NCBI GenBank assembly: GCA_947477565.1
Contig: CANJUR010000051.1
Location: 1 to 34,780 of the forward strand
Direction: 5' to 3'
Length of the DNA stretch: 34,780 nucleotides
Source of the DNA: Deltaproteobacteria bacterium
GTDB taxonomy: Bacteria; Myxococcota_A; Polyangia; Polyangiales; Ga0077539
The notes beneath the pieces are model-generated. The model saw only the letters and a program-made list of their open reading frames with translations, ran no database searches and was not told where the DNA came from. Every line of letters starts with the position of its first letter. Position 1 is the first letter of the stretch. Position numbers and translations under genes: made by a program. This document shows, one piece after another, positions 15,721 to 23,381 of this stretch.

Positions 15721-16881
15721 TCACCCCCCGGGGCACCCGATTCCGGAGGGCTGCGACGGCGTACGGGGAAGGCAGTAGCGGGCGGACCCCGTCTGCGGAC
15801 GCCCCGCGCCGTCTTCCGGGAAGATGCACACGGCCCCGCCGGCGCACGCGCAGCCATCGACGCAGGTGCGGTACACGCAAAGCCCGAGGTTGTCCGCCCC
15901 GACGGGACCGAGCGGCGTCATCGTTCCGGGGTCATCGAAGCACTGCCCGCGCGTCAGGCGATCGATCAGGCTCGCGCACAGCCCCGCGGACGCCCCGCCG
16001 ACCCGCGCGCAGTACCCGCGGCAGGTCACGCTGCGGCCGGCCGAATCGAGCGCAGTCGGCTCACACTGCGCCCCATCCGCGGCCATGCGGCGGTCGTCTG
16101 CGCGCGCGCCGCAGGTGCCAGTGCGCAGGCTGCAGCGGCCCCCGCGTGTATCGCCCTGACAGTCGAAATCGCTCTGGCAGAAGCCCACGCATGCCGGCTC
16201 GTCGAGTCGCGTGATGTCGTTGGTCAACCATAGCGCCGTGCAGACCTGGCCCGCCGCGCAACCCCCGCGATCGACCGTGCGCTCCCGCGGATCGCACCCC
16301 CGCAGGCACCGCCCCATGGACCCGTCGATCGAGAGGCACGTCGCGCCCACCCCGCACGCGAGCGCCTCGGCCGCCGCGTCTCCCGGCGCGCACGGCAGCG
16401 CGCAAACGCCGCCCAGATCGACGTCGCAGGTGTACGGCTCCAGGCAGTCGCTCGCCCGCCGACAGCGCGCGCTCGGCCCGCGAGCCCGCGGCACGCACGC
16501 CCCGCGGTCGCACACGTCCCCCGCGCGGCACCGCACGCCGCAGCGACCACAATCCGTCGCCGAAGACACGAGATCGACGCACACCACGCCCCCGTCGGCC
16601 TCGCAGGCGGTGCCCCCGTCGCGGCACCGCGGATCGACGCACCCGCGAACGTCATCGCACACGGTCCCATCACCGCACCGCGACGGCACCGCGACGCGTA
16701 CACAACGCGCCTCGAGGCAGCGGTCGGCAGTGCACGACACGCCATCGTCGCACTCTGCGTCCGCGGAACACTCCGGCGGCACGAGCACCTCCGCCGCGCC
16801 GCCGTCCACCGCAGGATCACCGCTCACCGTGCGCCCGCAGCCCATCGCCAGCGCGCAGCCCAACGCGAGCGCAGTCCTCAC
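15721..16881 (-). CDS. Cysteine-rich lipoprotein, end of export operon
   Basis: The 386-aa protein begins with GTG at 16881, overlapping the stop of the preceding gene (GTGA), followed by a signal sequence ending LAMGC (lipidation C15). A short Asp/Gly spacer leads to many small disulfide modules (CSADAECDDGVSC, TDCGRCGVRC, GGCAAGQVC, and a C-terminal DGCACAGGAVC block). The overall style matches the other cysteine-rich lipoproteins at 5325 and 7381, though it is not an obvious copy. Because it is translationally coupled to a secreted FG-GAP-like protein, the two probably act together at the cell surface. Function unknown. Confidence 0.8.
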   Translation of the reverse strand: MRTALALGCALAMGCGRTVSGDPAVDGGAAEVLVPPECSADAECDDGVSCTADRCLEARCVRVAVPSRCGDGTVCDDVRGCVDPRCRDGGTACEADGGVVCVDLVSSATDCGRCGVRCRAGDVCDRGACVPRARGPSARCRRASDCLEPYTCDVDLGGVCALPCAPGDAAAEALACGVGATCLSIDGSMGRCLRGCDPRERTVDRGGCAAGQVCTALWLTNDITRLDEPACVGFCQSDFDCQGDTRGGRCSLRTGTCGARADDRRMAADGAQCEPTALDSAGRSVTCRGYCARVGGASAGLCASLIDRLTRGQCFDDPGTMTPLGPVGADNLGLCVYRTCVDGCACAGGAVCIFPEDGAGRPQTGSARYCLPRTPSQPSGIGCPGG

Positions 16882-18854
16882 GGCGCACGCTCGAATACGC
16901 TGCCGTTCCAGCGGTAGGTCACCTGCTGCTGCGCGGAATCCCACGGCAGCAGCAGCGGAAAGTACCCCTGCGGTGCCACGTCGTGAAACGGGTACGTCGT
17001 CGCGCTCCAGCCCTGCGCCGCGCCGCTGCGAATCGTCACCGCGTTGCCCGCGCCGACGCTGCGCAACTCGTTGACGACAGCGCAATCGCCCACCCGCCGC
17101 GCGACCTCCGCGGCGAACACCCGCCCTCGCCGCTCGCCGGTCACCGCGTACGCGAGGAGCATCTCCCGCTGCGAAGTCACCGCCGCCCCCTGCACCTGCG
17201 CACCGACGTTGCGACGCACGCGCAGCACCGCTTCATTTTTACCATCCCCGGTAATATCGACGAGCCGTAGGTCGATCACCGCATCGCCCTCGGCGAGCGG
17301 CAGCGCCACGGAGTAGTACGACCGACCGCCGTAGAAGCGCGGCCCCACGACTACCAGCGTGCGCCCGAAGATCAGCACCTCCTCGGCGGTCGCGTCTTCC
17401 CCCACATCGCCGGTCGCCCGATGCGTCGGCGCCGTGCCCTCGGGGACCGACTCGCGCTGCCGGAAGATCCGCAGAACGCCGTCGAGGTCCGCCGCGAGCG
17501 GCGTCGGTCCCACGGGGGGCGAGGCTATATTACCAGTTGTTGTATTCACCGCTGCGGCGAGCGGCGCATTGCGCTCGCTGCGGGCCAGCGAGAACGCGTG
17601 CGCAGCCGCGCTCCAGGTGAACACCCGCGCCCGATCGGTGCTCCACGGGGTCAGCGGCGCTTCCACCCCGGCCTCCGTCGCCGCGGGCCACGTCGCGGCG
17701 GTGAACCCCACGGGTACTCCGGCCTCGAGGCGCAGCCCGGCGGGCTCGTAGGACACCCGATCGCTCAGCCGGTTGGCGCCCTGCGCGCGCCCCACTTCGT
17801 GCACGAACACCTGCTGGAAATTCCCGCCCTCATCGACCCGGTAGACCGTGAGCAGTTCGCGAGAGAATCCCCCTACGGTGCCCGCGCGCTGCCGCAGCAG
17901 CACCTCACTTTTACCATCCCCGGTAATATCGCGCACGGTCACGTCGAGCAGGTCGTCGCTGGTGCGCGCCGGCAGCCGGATAAACGCGTACGCCGTGCCC
18001 TGCGCCACGCCTGGTCCGAGCGCCACGACGAAGCCCGGGTACACCACCACCCGCTCCGGGCGCGCGTCGCCTGCAAGATCGACGGAGCGGTCGAGGCGCG
18101 CAGGCGCAGTGACTGCGTTTTCGGCGCGAAATTGGTCGAGCAGCGCGCTCGGTGCGGGCGGCGCGTTGGCGCCGAGCACGAGGGGCAGCGCGTCAGGGTG
18201 GGCGCCATCGCCGGGCCCGGTGGCGATCACCGATTCGACCGCGCGACGTCGCGGGGCATCGGCGTCCGACCACGCGATGCGGGCGCGGAGGGTGTCGAGG
18301 TGGGCGCGCACCTCGGGGATGGCGCTCCACGGGATGCGGGCCTCGAGGGTGAGTCCGAGTCGATCGGGCAGCGGGGCCTCGACGACCTGCGCGCCCACGA
18401 CGACGCCGCGGCCGCCGACGCGAAACCGGGCCGCGCCGGGGAAGGCGCCGGGTTCGCCCGGGTAGAGATCGATTTCGTATGCGACCGTACGACCGCCGCT
18501 CGTGACCGCGAGGGCGACGCTCAGGTGGTCGTCCGTGTCGGCGTGGGTGTCCGAGCGCACGAGGGCGTCGTCGCGCACCTCCGCGGCGATCCAGAGGCCT
18601 TCGTCGTCGCGGGCGACGGCGTAGCCGAAGGAGGCATCGTCGCTGCCCCGCCAGGCCGCGGCGCCGACGGTGACGCTCGCGCGATCATCGACGGCACGCA
18701 GTTGCCCAAAGCCCGACCACTCGCGAATCAATCCGTCGAGGGAGAGACGTGCTGTGCCGCGCTCGAAGACCTCCACGGCGCTCTGCGCAGAGGCTGCAGG
18801 AGCGGCGAGGAGTAGTACGAGGAGGGCGGAGGCGGAGGTGGTGCGGTAGGTCAT
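16878..18854 (-). CDS. Secreted CBM9-like and FG-GAP-like protein
   Basis: The 658-aa protein has a Sec signal peptide cut after ASA (residue 23). Residues about 24-220 resemble a family 9 carbohydrate-binding-type domain (DGLIREWSG near the start, then LWIAAEVRDDAL and DDHLSVALAV). The remainder holds two halves, each ending in a Ca2+-binding style DITGDGK loop followed by a short acidic/Val-rich strand, as in FG-GAP/VCBS propeller-like repeats. The two DITGDGK codings are the same 23-bp DNA (17237-17259 and 17909-17931). AGGA lies about 9 nt before the start ATG at 18854. It is the middle gene of the operon, 40 bp after the esterase lipoprotein and overlapping the cysteine-rich lipoprotein. 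It probably binds surface glycan or partners. Confidence 0.75.
   Translation of the reverse strand: MTYRTTSASALLVLLLAAPAASAQSAVEVFERGTARLSLDGLIREWSGFGQLRAVDDRASVTVGAAAWRGSDDASFGYAVARDDEGLWIAAEVRDDALVRSDTHADTDDHLSVALAVTSGGRTVAYEIDLYPGEPGAFPGAARFRVGGRGVVVGAQVVEAPLPDRLGLTLEARIPWSAIPEVRAHLDTLRARIAWSDADAPRRRAVESVIATGPGDGAHPDALPLVLGANAPPAPSALLDQFRAENAVTAPARLDRSVDLAGDARPERVVVYPGFVVALGPGVAQGTAYAFIRLPARTSDDLLDVTVRDITGDGKSEVLLRQRAGTVGGFSRELLTVYRVDEGGNFQQVFVHEVGRAQGANRLSDRVSYEPAGLRLEAGVPVGFTAATWPAATEAGVEAPLTPWSTDRARVFTWSAAAHAFSLARSERNAPLAAAVNTTTGNIASPPVGPTPLAADLDGVLRIFRQRESVPEGTAPTHRATGDVGEDATAEEVLIFGRTLVVVGPRFYGGRSYYSVALPLAEGDAVIDLRLVDITGDGKNEAVLRVRRNVGAQVQGAAVTSQREMLLAYAVTGERRGRVFAAEVARRVGDCAVVNELRSVGAGNAVTIRSGAAQGWSATTYPFHDVAPQGYFPLLLPWDSAQQQVTYRWNGSVFERAP
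17237..17259. repeat. 23-bp direct repeat, copy 1 (inside the FG-GAP-like gene)
   Basis: Identical to 17909-17931 over 23 bases and 672 bp (224 codons) away. It contains TTACC and GGTAA arms around a 6-base centre. On the coding strand it encodes the ITGDGK core. Identity at synonymous positions exceeds what the shared peptide requires. Confidence 0.85.
17909..17931. repeat. 23-bp direct repeat, copy 2 (inside the FG-GAP-like gene)
   Basis: Perfect copy of 17237-17259. It is AT-richer than the gene around it, and its GGTAATAT part is the reverse complement of ATATTACC at 17527-17534 in the same gene, so the related octamer occurs three times within 700 bp. Confidence 0.85.
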
Positions 18855-18894
18855 CGGTGGTGTCCTGCGTGGACACCCGTCGGAGGGAAACGGT

Positions 18895-21606
18895 TCAGTC
18901 GACGACGTCGACTTCCTCCGGGGTGCGCACTCGATAGTTGCGGTCGATGTACTGGTAGAGGTCGAGGAAGTACGACTCCATCTGAGCGTTACCGACGGGG
19001 GAATCCGTATAGAACGTCCCGCGCAGGCAGCCATCTTCCGCCCGGCATCGCCCGTCCGGAAACACCATGATGAACTTCGCCGGCCGGCGCCACGAGGGGA
19101 TGCTGCTGAGGGCCATGAAGTTGCCCACGATGAGCCCGGTGGCGACGAGGTCCGACGGCTGCTGGCCGTAGCCGTGGAGGAAATACACCACGGGGTAACG
19201 TACGCCGGCGTTCTCGGGGTCGTGGTAGCCCGGCGGGAGGTACACGCTGACGGGCCCGTTGCGGCTGGCGCGCTCCGAGCGGAAGTCGAAGGTGCAGAAG
19301 TACCCGTTGGAGCAGCGCCCTGCGTTGTCGAACTCGGTCGAGTAGCGCGCCGCGCGGTGATCGCCGCCGGGCCATCGCGCGGCCATCCAGAAGAGCGCGG
19401 TGTAGAGTCGGCTGGTGATCTGGGGAATGGTCCCGACGTGGCCGCCGTCGCCGTTGACCAGCTCGGTCATGGAGGCGTCGGGGTTGCCGTAGCGGAGCAT
19501 CACGTGGCTCGGCAGGTGCGCGTAATCGACGAGGTCGTGCGCGAAGGGCGTCTCCGGCAGCCGCTCCGCCGCGAGCGGAGCGAAGTTGTTGTAGTAGTGC
19601 AAGGGCAAACCGCGCTGCGCGAGGCCGCCGACGAAGTGGTTGGCCACCGTCGCGAAGCTGAAGAGGTCGTGCACTCCGCCGTCGGTCCACACTCCGACGC
19701 GGGCGAGCTGCGCCGGGGTGGCGGTGTGTGCGGCGATGTTGCGCGGGCTTCGGTTGGTGAAGCGTTCCCAGCCGGGGTTCTGGTCCCAGCGGCCGTTGCC
19801 CTCGCCCAGATCGTACGGACACGATCCGGCGGTTGGGCATGCCACGCCATCGACCCCGAGGTCGTCGAAGGCCTCGCCTTCTTCCCGCTGAAGGTTGCCC
19901 TCGGTGCCGCCCGGATTGAACTGCCGATCGTAGTCGTCCTGCGCCGGATCGGGGTTGCTGAGCACGTCGTAGCCCGCTTCCGCGGCGGAGGCGCGCCCAT
20001 CCGTGCCAACGTCTCGAAACGCTTCGTAAAAGCGCCGCAGCACGGGCTCGCCCAGATCACGTCGCCCGTTGCGATTGACGTCCACGGCGAGGGTCACCTC
20101 CATCGGAAAGTTCCCTCGGCCGCCGTCCCACCGCCCGGAGTGTCCGGGCGCGTGGCCGCCATCGCAGAAGGTCACCACGGGAAGGCTCCCGTCGGGGTTG
20201 AACTCGCGGTCGTAGTAGTTGCTAAGTGTGACGGGCCTCGCGCATCGGTCGCTATCGCTCCGTGTGAGCTCCGTTTCGGAAACGCCAGCGGGCAGCACGC
20301 CGCCCATCCCCGGTGGGGTCACTGCGTTTCCGAACATGTGCGTGAGATCACGAAACATCTGGATATCCGACTGGCGATCGAAGGTCCCGCCCTGGCCATC
20401 CCAGCCGTCGGGATAAAACCACTCCTCGAAGTGCTGTCGGCGCTCGTAGAGGTCCCCCGGCGGCGGCGTGCGTTCGGCGCTGGAGCCCATCGCGCAGCCC
20501 GTCGGGTCGGCCGCCCGCTGAGCTGCGGTACAGAAGCCTCCGAGCTGCCAGTCGTGGAGGTTTTGCCCGAGATAATTCCAGTCCACCGGGCCGCCGAGCG
20601 GGGCGATGAAGTCGAACAGGTCGAGGTTGCGCATGCCGATCATGCCTGCGCCCGCGGCGCCCATGGAGACGCCGAGAATACTATGGTAGGTAAACCTCTG
20701 GCGGGTGTGCCGGGTGCCAAGCCCGGTGCGAATGACCGCCTGCCAGGTGCCCAGGCGCGGGGCCTTGAAGGTCACCGCGCGGCCGTCGTTGGAGAGGTGC
20801 ACATCCGCGACCGGCACGACGCGCGCCGAGCGGATGCCTGGCGCGGTGTAGGCCAACTGCACTTGCATCTCGTATCCCGGCGGAATCCGCGTGGCGTTGA
20901 CGGGCAACGTGAACGGAATCTCCCGCTGCAGCTTCGTCGTCCCCGGATCGAATCGCACCGCCGGGCCGACTGCCGAGAATCCATCGGGCACCTGATCGGC
21001 CGCGCACGCGACGGCGACCTCGATCGGGCTGACCTCTGTTGCGGCCGCGGGGAGCCCTACCGTCGCGAGTTCCAACGGTCCGCCCGCGGCGCCACGCACG
21101 GTCTGTCCCGCGCGAATCGTGGCCCGGGTTGACGGGGTTGTGGTCGCGCAGGTGGGTAGCGCGGCATCGATGACCGTCACCGTCACCATCGCGGCACCAA
21201 CGCTCACTACCGAGGTGCCTGGCATGACGCCCGCGACTTCGATGGTCGCGGTGGAGTCGCCTGCCGCGACGGTCACCATGGGAGCGCCGACCGTTGCCAC
21301 CGTGGCAGTGGCCGAACGCACGGGCAGCGCAACGGGTGCGCAGCGATCTCGGCCGATACGTACCGTCAGGGGCACGCGGGTACCGGGTGCGAGGTAGAGC
21401 GCAGTGGGGCTCAACGTCTCGCGCGTCGGGGGTTCTTCCTCGCACACGGGCGCGCCATCGACCGGAGTCGCGGCGTCGGCCCTGGCTGCATCCCCGGTGG
21501 AACCCCGGTCGGTCGGAGTCCCGCCATCCGCGAGCGGCGCCTCCGTCGAACACGCGACAAAGGAACCGGGAAACAACAAGGCGAAGACCCACGCATGACG
21601 ACCCAT
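18895..21606 (-). CDS. Esterase-like lipoprotein with permuted alpha/beta-hydrolase order
   Basis: The 903-aa protein has a lipobox ending FVAC (C19), an Asp/Ala/Pro-rich spacer, and an Ig-like domain (about 60-150). A ZU5-like beta domain follows (about 200-295). Next comes GVSMGAAGAG, a nucleophile elbow with Ser314, followed by NLDLFDFIAPLGG. A Ca2+-binding-like segment (DVNRNGRRDLGE) lies in the middle, and YGNPDASM and GDGGHVG (His723) follow as possible acid and His loops. Only then comes the normally N-terminal half of esterase-D-type hydrolases: VYLPPGY, YPVVYFLHGYG (His811), IMVFPDG, ending YQYIDRNYRV, where the family would normally proceed to the nucleophile. The order looks circularly permuted. 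The ATG at 21606 starts the signal peptide; an upstream TTG is less likely. It is the first gene of the three-gene export operon. Confidence 0.7.
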   Translation of the reverse strand: MGRHAWVFALLFPGSFVACSTEAPLADGGTPTDRGSTGDAARADAATPVDGAPVCEEEPPTRETLSPTALYLAPGTRVPLTVRIGRDRCAPVALPVRSATATVATVGAPMVTVAAGDSTATIEVAGVMPGTSVVSVGAAMVTVTVIDAALPTCATTTPSTRATIRAGQTVRGAAGGPLELATVGLPAAATEVSPIEVAVACAADQVPDGFSAVGPAVRFDPGTTKLQREIPFTLPVNATRIPPGYEMQVQLAYTAPGIRSARVVPVADVHLSNDGRAVTFKAPRLGTWQAVIRTGLGTRHTRQRFTYHSILGVSMGAAGAGMIGMRNLDLFDFIAPLGGPVDWNYLGQNLHDWQLGGFCTAAQRAADPTGCAMGSSAERTPPPGDLYERRQHFEEWFYPDGWDGQGGTFDRQSDIQMFRDLTHMFGNAVTPPGMGGVLPAGVSETELTRSDSDRCARPVTLSNYYDREFNPDGSLPVVTFCDGGHAPGHSGRWDGGRGNFPMEVTLAVDVNRNGRRDLGEPVLRRFYEAFRDVGTDGRASAAEAGYDVLSNPDPAQDDYDRQFNPGGTEGNLQREEGEAFDDLGVDGVACPTAGSCPYDLGEGNGRWDQNPGWERFTNRSPRNIAAHTATPAQLARVGVWTDGGVHDLFSFATVANHFVGGLAQRGLPLHYYNNFAPLAAERLPETPFAHDLVDYAHLPSHVMLRYGNPDASMTELVNGDGGHVGTIPQITSRLYTALFWMAARWPGGDHRAARYSTEFDNAGRCSNGYFCTFDFRSERASRNGPVSVYLPPGYHDPENAGVRYPVVYFLHGYGQQPSDLVATGLIVGNFMALSSIPSWRRPAKFIMVFPDGRCRAEDGCLRGTFYTDSPVGNAQMESYFLDLYQYIDRNYRVRTPEEVDVVD

Positions 21607-21677
21607 ACGCGCAGTGTTCACGCGAGCCGAGGAGCCTGACAAGGGGTTTGGTTGTCGCAGTTGAACTGCGCGCGGAT

Positions 21678-22397
21678 TCAGCGGTAGGTGAAGGCGATTT
21701 CGTGATCGCAGATACGAAACAGATCGCCCTCGGCGATGGGCCGACGATCGACGCGGCCGCCCTGATATTCGATGCCGTTGGTGCTGCCCATATCGACCAT
21801 CCAGAACTGTCCCTGATGGCGAACGATGCGCGCGTGCTGACGGGAGACGTTCGGATCCTTCACGATGAGGTCACAACTCTTGTTGGAGCGACCGATGAAG
21901 AATTCGTCCTTGTTGATCGGGTAGCGCTGGCCCTCGTAGACGGCCATCAGCAAACCGCCGCTCGGGGCGACCATGGGCGCGGGCGGACGTTGCTGCGCCA
22001 TCGGCGGCATGCGCTGCTGCGGTTGTTGCTGCGGCTGGGGCACCTGACTGGGGTACGCGCCCATCGGACGACCGTTCATTCCCGGTGCGCCGACCGGGGA
22101 TGGCACCGGCTGACGCATGCCACCCATGCCACCCATGCCAGGCATCGGAGCACCCGTGCCCATTCCCTGGCGACCCATCGGGGGCGCAGCGGGCTGCCCC
22201 TGGGAGCGAACCATCGGCTGGGGCAGGGCCCCACCGGGCTGGGCCTTTCCCTGGGTGCGCGCGTAATGCCGCATGGCTTCGTTGATCAGGTAATCGACGG
22301 AGCATTCGAGCTCACGCGACATCTGTTCGTAGGTATCCCAGAGGTAGTCCCTGCACTGGAACTGCCGGTAGGTCTTTCGGTTTGGATCTTCGGTCAT
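21678..22397 (-). CDS. RHH-like N-terminus plus FHA domain protein (paralogue 1)
   Basis: 239 aa. Residues about 8-45 follow a strand-helix-helix pattern like ribbon-helix-helix (CopG/Arc) DNA-binding units: QFQCR, then DYLWDTYEQMSRE, then SVDYLINEAMRHYAR. A Pro/Gly/Met/Gln-rich linker (about 50-140) leads to an FHA domain with the phosphothreonine-binding G169-R170-S171, SRQH and STNG signatures, ending at the C-terminus. FHA domains bind phosphothreonine, so a Ser/Thr kinase (not in this window) may control it. The ATG at 22397 has a GGATGG sequence upstream. It is the third gene of the 24956-21678 operon, 90 bp after its paralogue. The RHH assignment is by pattern only. Confidence 0.75.
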   Translation of the reverse strand: MTEDPNRKTYRQFQCRDYLWDTYEQMSRELECSVDYLINEAMRHYARTQGKAQPGGALPQPMVRSQGQPAAPPMGRQGMGTGAPMPGMGGMGGMRQPVPSPVGAPGMNGRPMGAYPSQVPQPQQQPQQRMPPMAQQRPPAPMVAPSGGLLMAVYEGQRYPINKDEFFIGRSNKSCDLIVKDPNVSRQHARIVRHQGQFWMVDMGSTNGIEYQGGRVDRRPIAEGDLFRICDHEIAFTYR

Positions 22398-22487
22398 GTC
22401 CCATCCACCGCGGCGACGGCCCGCAGGCGAAGGGTACACCGATCGAGCGATGCTGGTCTATGGCCCAACGCAGGGCCCGACCCGAGG

Positions 22488-23372
22488 TCAGCGATAGACG
22501 AACTGAATCTCGTGGTCGCAGATTCGATACGAGTCCCCGTCTTCGATCACCTTCCGGTCAACCTTGCCGCCTTTGTGGTCGATGCCGTTGGTGCTCTGCT
22601 GATCAACGATCCAATACTGAGCATTGTAAAGCACGACGCACGCGTGCCGCCGCGAGACGTTCGAGTCACGGATCGTCAGGTCGGTGGTCTTCTGACCGCG
22701 ACCGATCACAAACTCCTCCTTGGTCACCGGATACTGCTGCCCCTCGAAGAGCGCGATGAGCGTGCGGGACTGCGTGGCCGGCCGCGCCTGCGGGGGCGGC
22801 GGTCGCTGTGGCGCTGCCGCATGCTGCGGGGCCTGCTGCTGCGGGGCCTGCGGCATGCCGGGTCGCTGCATCGGCTGTTGTTGCGCCGTGGGCGGCAGGC
22901 CCGGACGGCCCTGCGGCTGCTGTTGCGGCATCGCCTGAATCGTGGGCATCCCCGGTCGCTGCCCTTGACCCATCTGGCCACCGCCCGTCATCGACGGGAG
23001 CCGCGGGGCCGCCTGCCCGGGCATCCCAGGCCGCTGCTGCATCGGCTGCTGCTGCATTGGCTGCTGCTGCATTGGCTGCTGCTGCATCGGCTGCTGCTGC
23101 GCCATCCCGGGTATCCCAGATCTTTGGGGCTGACCCATTCCCTGCATCGGCGGCCGGAAGCCACCCATCCCGGCGCTGAGCCGCTCTGGCTGCTCTGGCT
23201 GCTCGACCATCGGGCCGCCGCGCTCACGGCCGCGCGCGTACTGACGCATCGATTCGTTGATGAGGTAGTCGAGCGTAACGTCGAGCTCCTGCGACATCTG
23301 CTCGAAAGTTTCCCAGATGTACTCCCGACAGTTGAATTGCCGGGGATTCTTGCTTTGCGGATCGCCAACCAT
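22488..23372 (-). CDS. RHH-like N-terminus plus FHA domain protein (paralogue 2)
   Basis: 294 aa. It has the same layout as the adjacent gene at 21678: an N-terminal strand-helix-helix (QFNCR, EYIWETFEQMSQELD, LDYLINESMRQYAR), a longer Gln/Pro/Met-rich linker with QQQPM tandem repeats, and a C-terminal FHA domain with G224-R225, SRRH and STNG. The linker is 50-odd residues longer than in the neighbour, partly from a four-copy 15-bp repeat. The pair looks like a tandem duplication that then diverged; the FHA and RHH ends are the conserved parts. It starts 9 bp after the HEAT lipoprotein's stop with AAGG upstream, so it is cotranscribed. Homo- or heterodimers through the RHH part are likely if that assignment is right. 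Confidence 0.75.
   Translation of the reverse strand: MVGDPQSKNPRQFNCREYIWETFEQMSQELDVTLDYLINESMRQYARGRERGGPMVEQPEQPERLSAGMGGFRPPMQGMGQPQRSGIPGMAQQQPMQQQPMQQQPMQQQPMQQRPGMPGQAAPRLPSMTGGGQMGQGQRPGMPTIQAMPQQQPQGRPGLPPTAQQQPMQRPGMPQAPQQQAPQHAAAPQRPPPPQARPATQSRTLIALFEGQQYPVTKEEFVIGRGQKTTDLTIRDSNVSRRHACVVLYNAQYWIVDQQSTNGIDHKGGKVDRKVIEDGDSYRICDHEIQFVYR
23041..23100 (-). repeat. Four-copy 15-bp tandem repeat encoding QQQPM
   Basis: Four exact-length 15-bp units fill 23041-23100, differing at one C/T position (units 1 and 4 C, units 2 and 3 T). They encode QQQPM four times in the flexible linker of the FHA protein at 22488-23372, so copy-number change would alter linker length without breaking the frame. 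Confidence 0.9.
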
Positions 23373-23381
23373 GGTGAGCCC

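Noticed and set aside
19174..21132. 652-aa plus-strand open frame opposite the esterase-like gene
   Set aside because: Composition is Val/Ala/Arg/His-rich without motifs, opposite a lipoprotein with lipobox and GxSxG; shadow frame.
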